DNA from: Ovis canadensis | Lineage: Eukaryota > Chordata > Mammalia > Artiodactyla > Bovidae | Direction: 5' to 3' | DNA length: 64,000 nucleotides | Assembly: GCF_042477335.2 (NCBI RefSeq) | Contig: NC_091255.1 | Span: 22,484,501-22,548,500, forward strand | Shown: piece after piece, positions 51,720 through 64,000 of the stretch | How the letters are laid out: every line of letters starts with the position of its first letter | Numbering within the stretch: position 1 is the stretch's first letter | Program-made: the position numbers and the translations under genes | Notes under the pieces: generated by a model | The model's database searches: none | Told to the model about the DNA's origin: nothing | What the model saw: the letters and a program-made list of their open reading frames with translations, nothing else

Positions 51720-51908
51720 AAGTCGCTCAGTTGTGTCCAACTCTTTGCGACCCCCACGGACTATACAGTCCATGGGATTGTCCAGGCCAGAATACTGGAA
51801 TGGGGTGCCTTTCCCTTCTCCGTGGGATCTTCCCAACCCAGGGATCGAGCCCAGGTCTCCCCTGTTGTGGGCGGATTCTTCACCAGCTGAGCCACCAGGG
51901 AAGCCCCA
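51720..51908 (-). mobile_element. Bov-tA-type SINE (antisense to plus)
   Basis: GTCGCTCAGTTGTGTCCAAC, AGGCCAGAATACTGGAATGG and GGGATCGAGCCCAGGTCTCC end CACCAGCTGAGCCACCAGGG. Confidence 0.88.
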
Positions 51909-52200
51909 CTAGCGCAGAGCCCCTGGGATCTGCTCGGCCTTAACTCTAAAGGGACACTCCAGTCACTGCGCTGATGCACTGAAAAGGCACTGAACTGTAC
52001 AGCTGATTCTCCAAGTTATTTCTTTCCAGTGGTGCCTACGGGGCCTTCAGGGATCAAAAGTAGGGTTCTGGTGATAGCTGGTTCCCCTCAAAGTTTGAGG
52101 ATAATAAACAGAATTATCTTAGTGTATTAAAAATGTTCTGAATATTTTAAACTAGTAATCTAGATTTCATTGATATAAAGAAGCAATCAATTTCAAACTA

Positions 52201-52931
<731 letters not shown>

Positions 52932-54117
52932 TCACTTCAGTGAGTTAAAAATCAGGAGTCAAATCCCCTTCTTCCTATATATACTTTTCATTTTCAAAGT
53001 ATTTAGATCATTTTAATTAGACGAATAAAGGCAATGCAATTTCTATCAGGTCCTAAAAGTAGCTGTGGACTAAGGCACCTGTACCGTCATTCCCTACCCT
53101 CACTTTAAAAAAAAAAAAAGAACTTTAAATCACATTGCTGTTAGGTTTTCTTACTATAGGGAATAAGTCTAAGCTATGCCAGAGTATAAAAACCTAAAAT
53201 CACGAGCATGAAAGTAACTTAAGGACGAGAAGCCTAGTTTAGTCAAGGATAAAGCCAACGGACAAGAGACAAGTCAACAGCCTGTGGGGTGGAAAAAGAT
53301 AGACCCATCTACAATCTGTTTCACACCAAAGTTCCTGAGGACGTTCTGCCTTACGTTTTACCCTAAAGCATCCATGAGCGCTCAGTGTTAATTAAATAGG
53401 ATATTTGGAACTCCATGCATACTCAGCTTGGCAGACACCATTAGTGACCAACTTTTAAAAATATTCTTAGGTACAGAAAATAACACCAGCTGCAATAAAA
53501 GCCTTTGATACTCAAAGAAATACTATTAAATATAACCTTATGGATGGAAAGGAAAATACGTGCACCTCTGTCAGTGGACTGCTGTCAGGAATAGTGCCTT
53601 TGCATCAAGGTTTTCTTTATAAGGTTAATTACTTTTAATTGGTACGCTGACAATTCTGCGGTATTAAAAATCAGAAAGGAAAAAATAAATGGAAAGAAAG
53701 CCAAATTTAACCGAAATGGAATGCAGGCGATAAATGCAGGACTACTAATGAAACAGTACTGTGCCCTCTTTGGCCCGCTCACCCCGAAATGCCAACTGAA
53801 AAGACTTTTACAAGCAAGGAATCAACATTATAACTTTAGGATCTAATCTAAATATTTACTCAGTAAGAAACACATTGGAGTTTGGTGTGAAAAAGGTTTT
53901 CCGGAAACTCTTCAACTATGTTATCTCCAAATTGCTGCTGTTGTTCAGGAGTTAAGTCGAAACAAATCATTTCTACATGCCTTTTATAGAGTAGAATCAT
54001 TAACAAAAAAAAACAAAGTTTTTGTGAGAACAAATTTATAGTACAGCAGTATAAGTCTTTCGAATTAAGCATAGATCACTTAAGAAAGCTAGGAAGTTGA
54101 CAATGTATGAGGACAGT

Positions 54118-54165
54118 GGTGTGTGTGTGTGTAGGGGGGAGAGAGAGAGGGAGAGGGAGATCTCA
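54118..54165. repeat. (TG)n followed by (GA)n-rich tract
   Basis: GTGGTGTGTGTGTGTGTGTA is followed by GGGGGGAGAGAGAGAGGGAG. Confidence 0.9.
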
Positions 54166-54194
54166 AGCACAAGTCAGCTGATCCAAGAACTTAG

Positions 54195-54520
54195 ATAAGG
54201 GGCTACCAAAACTTTTCTGTAAAGGGCAAGTAGTACAAATTTTATATTCTAGATTTTGCACACCACAGAGTCTTTGTTGCAACCACTCAACTCTGCTATG
54301 GCAGCACAGACACTGTATAAATAAATAAATGTTGCTGTTTTCAAATAAAATTTTTCTTTTAGATAGTGAAATCTAAATTTCATATAATTTTTGCATGTCA
54401 CAAAATATTTTTTTATTAAAAAAAAATTAAAGCATTAAAAACCACTTAACTCATAGATTATATAAAATCTGGTATTGTGCCAGATTCAGCCCACTGGCCA
54501 TAGTCTGCCAACCCGCTGAT
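54195..54520 (+). repeat. Ancient interspersed repeat, probably a DNA transposon remnant
   Basis: CTTTTCTGTAAAGGGCAAGT, TTGCAACCACTCAACTCTGC and CAGATTCAGCCCACTGGCCA, then ATAGTCTGCCAACCC, match a well-known ancient mammalian repeat that I believe is of hAT type. I cannot name the family with confidence. Confidence 0.6.
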
Positions 54521-54747
54521 TAGACGACTGGCTGGTCTTAACTGAAAAAGGTAGATGTTGTGCTAAAGAAACTGCCATTTCTGTAAAATGTAAAATCTAC
54601 AATTTCAAGAGCTCGCCAACCAAACAAAATTAAAAGCCAGCCTGTAAAAAGAAACTAATACTCAAAATAAAAAGTTTTCAGCTCAATTAACTTTGCTTCC
54701 TAACTGGGAAAAAGCTTAACTATCACAGATGAAAACAGAATAATGTC

Positions 54748-55022
54748 AATGAGGGTTTCCCTGGTGGCTCAGTGGTAAAGAACTCACCTGCCAATGCAGG
54801 AGACACAGTCTGGTCCACATCCTGGCCCCGTACGACCCCACAGGCCTGTGCAGAGCAACCAAGCCTGTGCACCACACTGTCGAGCCTGCACCCCAGAGCC
54901 CATGCTCCGCAGCAAGAGACGCCAGCCGCGCACCGCAACTAGAGAAGAGCCCCCACTCGCCGCAGCAGAGAAGAGCCCACAAAGCAAAGAAGACCCAGCA
55001 CAGCCGAAGTAAATAAATAAAA
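54748..55022 (+). mobile_element. CHR-type SINE, near full length (sense to plus)
   Basis: GGGTTTCCCTGGTGGCTCAG opens a tRNA-like head. AGGCCTGTGCAGAGCAACCA, CCCATGCTCCGCAGCAAGAG and AAAGAAGACCCAGCACAGCC follow, and AAATAAATAAA closes it. Confidence 0.87.
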
Positions 55023-56671
55023 TTACACATAGAAAATTTCTCAGTACGTCAGTGACAACTGTGCTTCCAACTGAATCCACCACAGCTTTATACCAGAGCT
55101 GCCATGAGCTCCACACCATCATCAGAGCGCACCTCAGGAGAAGGCACGACACTGCTGTCCTGTCATGCTTCACCCTGGCTAGGGGAAACTGCAGTCTATG
55201 CTCGCCAACTCCACACTCAACAAGCAGCCGAGAAAATGACCACTCAGCTTTGACACATGGCTGCACCTTTAAACCTAGCTCTGATCAATCCTGAATGCTA
55301 TTCCATTCCAAAGACAAGAACTAGTACTTTTAATTTTCACACATAACTTTCTAGCAGTCTCCAAAAAGCCTCTCTCACCAATAAAACACTTCTTACTATC
55401 ATTAAACATTTCGAAAATAAAAAGGATATAAATATCATGAAAATTATGTCAACCTACTTTCTTCTCCATATTCTCAGCTATTTACTGCAGTTCCCTTCAG
55501 CTGGAGGGTCTTCAAAAATATAAATACATATATATTTTTTCAATTTTTAAAGCAATTTTCCTTCTAATTACTAGAATGGCCTCATTAGTGATTTATTTGC
55601 CACCATCATTTTCCATTTTCCGCCCAGGTTCTCATTTGTTAATGATTCAGTCAGTCAGAAACATTTTTAGCAGTTTAACTATTTAGTATATAGAGTACTT
55701 GAAATTACCCTATAAAACATTTTTTGTGCTCATAACTGAGGTTAGTTTTTCTTCATCCTATAAAAAATGTTGAAGGGTCATTTAGAAGTTTTCTTATATA
55801 GTAATTAGGAGATGATCAAAGGGAGTTCCAATGTATTATGGATTGCTAGCCCTCTTCCTTGCTTTCAAGGGAGAAATTCTAAAAACAGAAAAGAAATAGC
55901 TTCTATTGACCTCATTAAAACTATCTACTCTGAGAAAGTAGGTTGGTTACCTGGAGGACATGAGATACCATTCAGCATGACTTTTTAATGTTCATTATCG
56001 TAAGGGGAATCTAAACAGCAGACTACTTTCCTTATTTGGGTAAAAAGCTAACTTCAGGAGAAGAGTTAACATATCCAAGAAGAGGGAAATATCTGATCAG
56101 CCACAGCTACCTTGCTGTAGTTATCCATGGCTGCCAAGTTATTTTTTCTTCTTTTTTTAAAAAAAGTTTTTCTCATTAAACTATGTATTACTATTTATTA
56201 CTATGATTTGAAATATACGGAAAAGTTGGAAGAAAAAAACCACTTGGGATCATAAAATTCTCTATCCAATACTTTCATAAAACATCATCCACAATCCCCA
56301 GCCTTACATATCTTTCATAACCACTATATATCACGATATTCCAGTGAGTATTTAAGCCATTTTGAATTTTTTTCTATTGTAAACACCATGGCAACACTTT
56401 CATAAAAGAAACGGATACACAGCTGCTTCAGTGCAGTTCAGAGAGGACACTGAAGCAGCAACTCAGTGTGCTCACGCTTCAAGCCAGCCCTGGGGCAGGA
56501 GACTGCAGCGTGGTCTCCCTCAACCTGACAGCCACGTAAGCCCTATCCTCCTATCCCCCTGCCCAACCAGTGGTTCTCAAGTCAGGACTTGGGTCAGTAT
56601 TAGTAAGAGCTTTGCTCTGATATGATCGGATGGGGCAGAGGGAACAACAAAGACTTGTGAAATCGTCCTTA

Positions 56672-64000
<7,329 letters not shown>

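Noticed and set aside
54784..55266. A 160-codon minus-strand frame rich in Leu, Cys and Trp
   Set aside because: It is mostly the reverse complement of a CHR-type SINE at 54748-55022.

Overview
The window is mammalian nuclear DNA from a ruminant, most likely a bovid. The main evidence is the repeat content. There are many Bov-tA-type tRNA-derived SINEs, CHR-type SINEs and 3'-truncated pieces of the BovB (RTE-type) LINE, inserted among older mammalian repeats (MIR, L2, L1, MER5A, MER20). Nothing looks bacterial or viral: genes are split into GT-AG exons and there are no operons. The exact species cannot be fixed from sequence alone.

The right-hand part (about 37.2-64.0 kb) is one protein-coding gene on the minus strand, HEATR6 (HEAT repeat containing 6). 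I traced 18 consecutive coding exons. Their phases all agree and they sum to 3180 nt, which is 1059 residues plus TGA. This equals residues 123-1181 of the human protein as I remember it, so the window holds exons 3-20 of a 20-exon gene. Exons 1-2 and the promoter lie beyond the right edge. All splice sites read are GT-AG, no frame is broken, and a canonical AATAAA lies about 350 bases past the stop codon. Residue numbers below assume that exons 1-2 encode 122 residues, as in human.

The left-hand part (1-37.2 kb) lies 3' of HEATR6 and contains no gene I can support. It is a mosaic of transposable elements, often nested: a 5'-inverted BovB at 3.9-5.3 kb, a larger BovB with a recognisable but broken reverse transcriptase at 28.2-30.3 kb, L1 tracts at 17.6-19.3, 21.2-21.6 and 30.7-33.9 kb, and many SINEs. 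The unique stretch at 21.7-25.4 kb is fairly GC-rich and carries one weak promoter-like motif. In mouse, the gene downstream of Heatr6 is Hnf1b (from memory), so this may be HNF1B-HEATR6 intergenic DNA; that is inference only.

I found no undescribed gene system. The most interesting structure is in HEATR6 intron 12. A 5'-truncated BovB has perfect 11-bp target-site duplications, and between the left duplication and the BovB 5' end lies a 92-bp inverted copy of the upstream flank. This looks like a record of template switching during retrotransposition.
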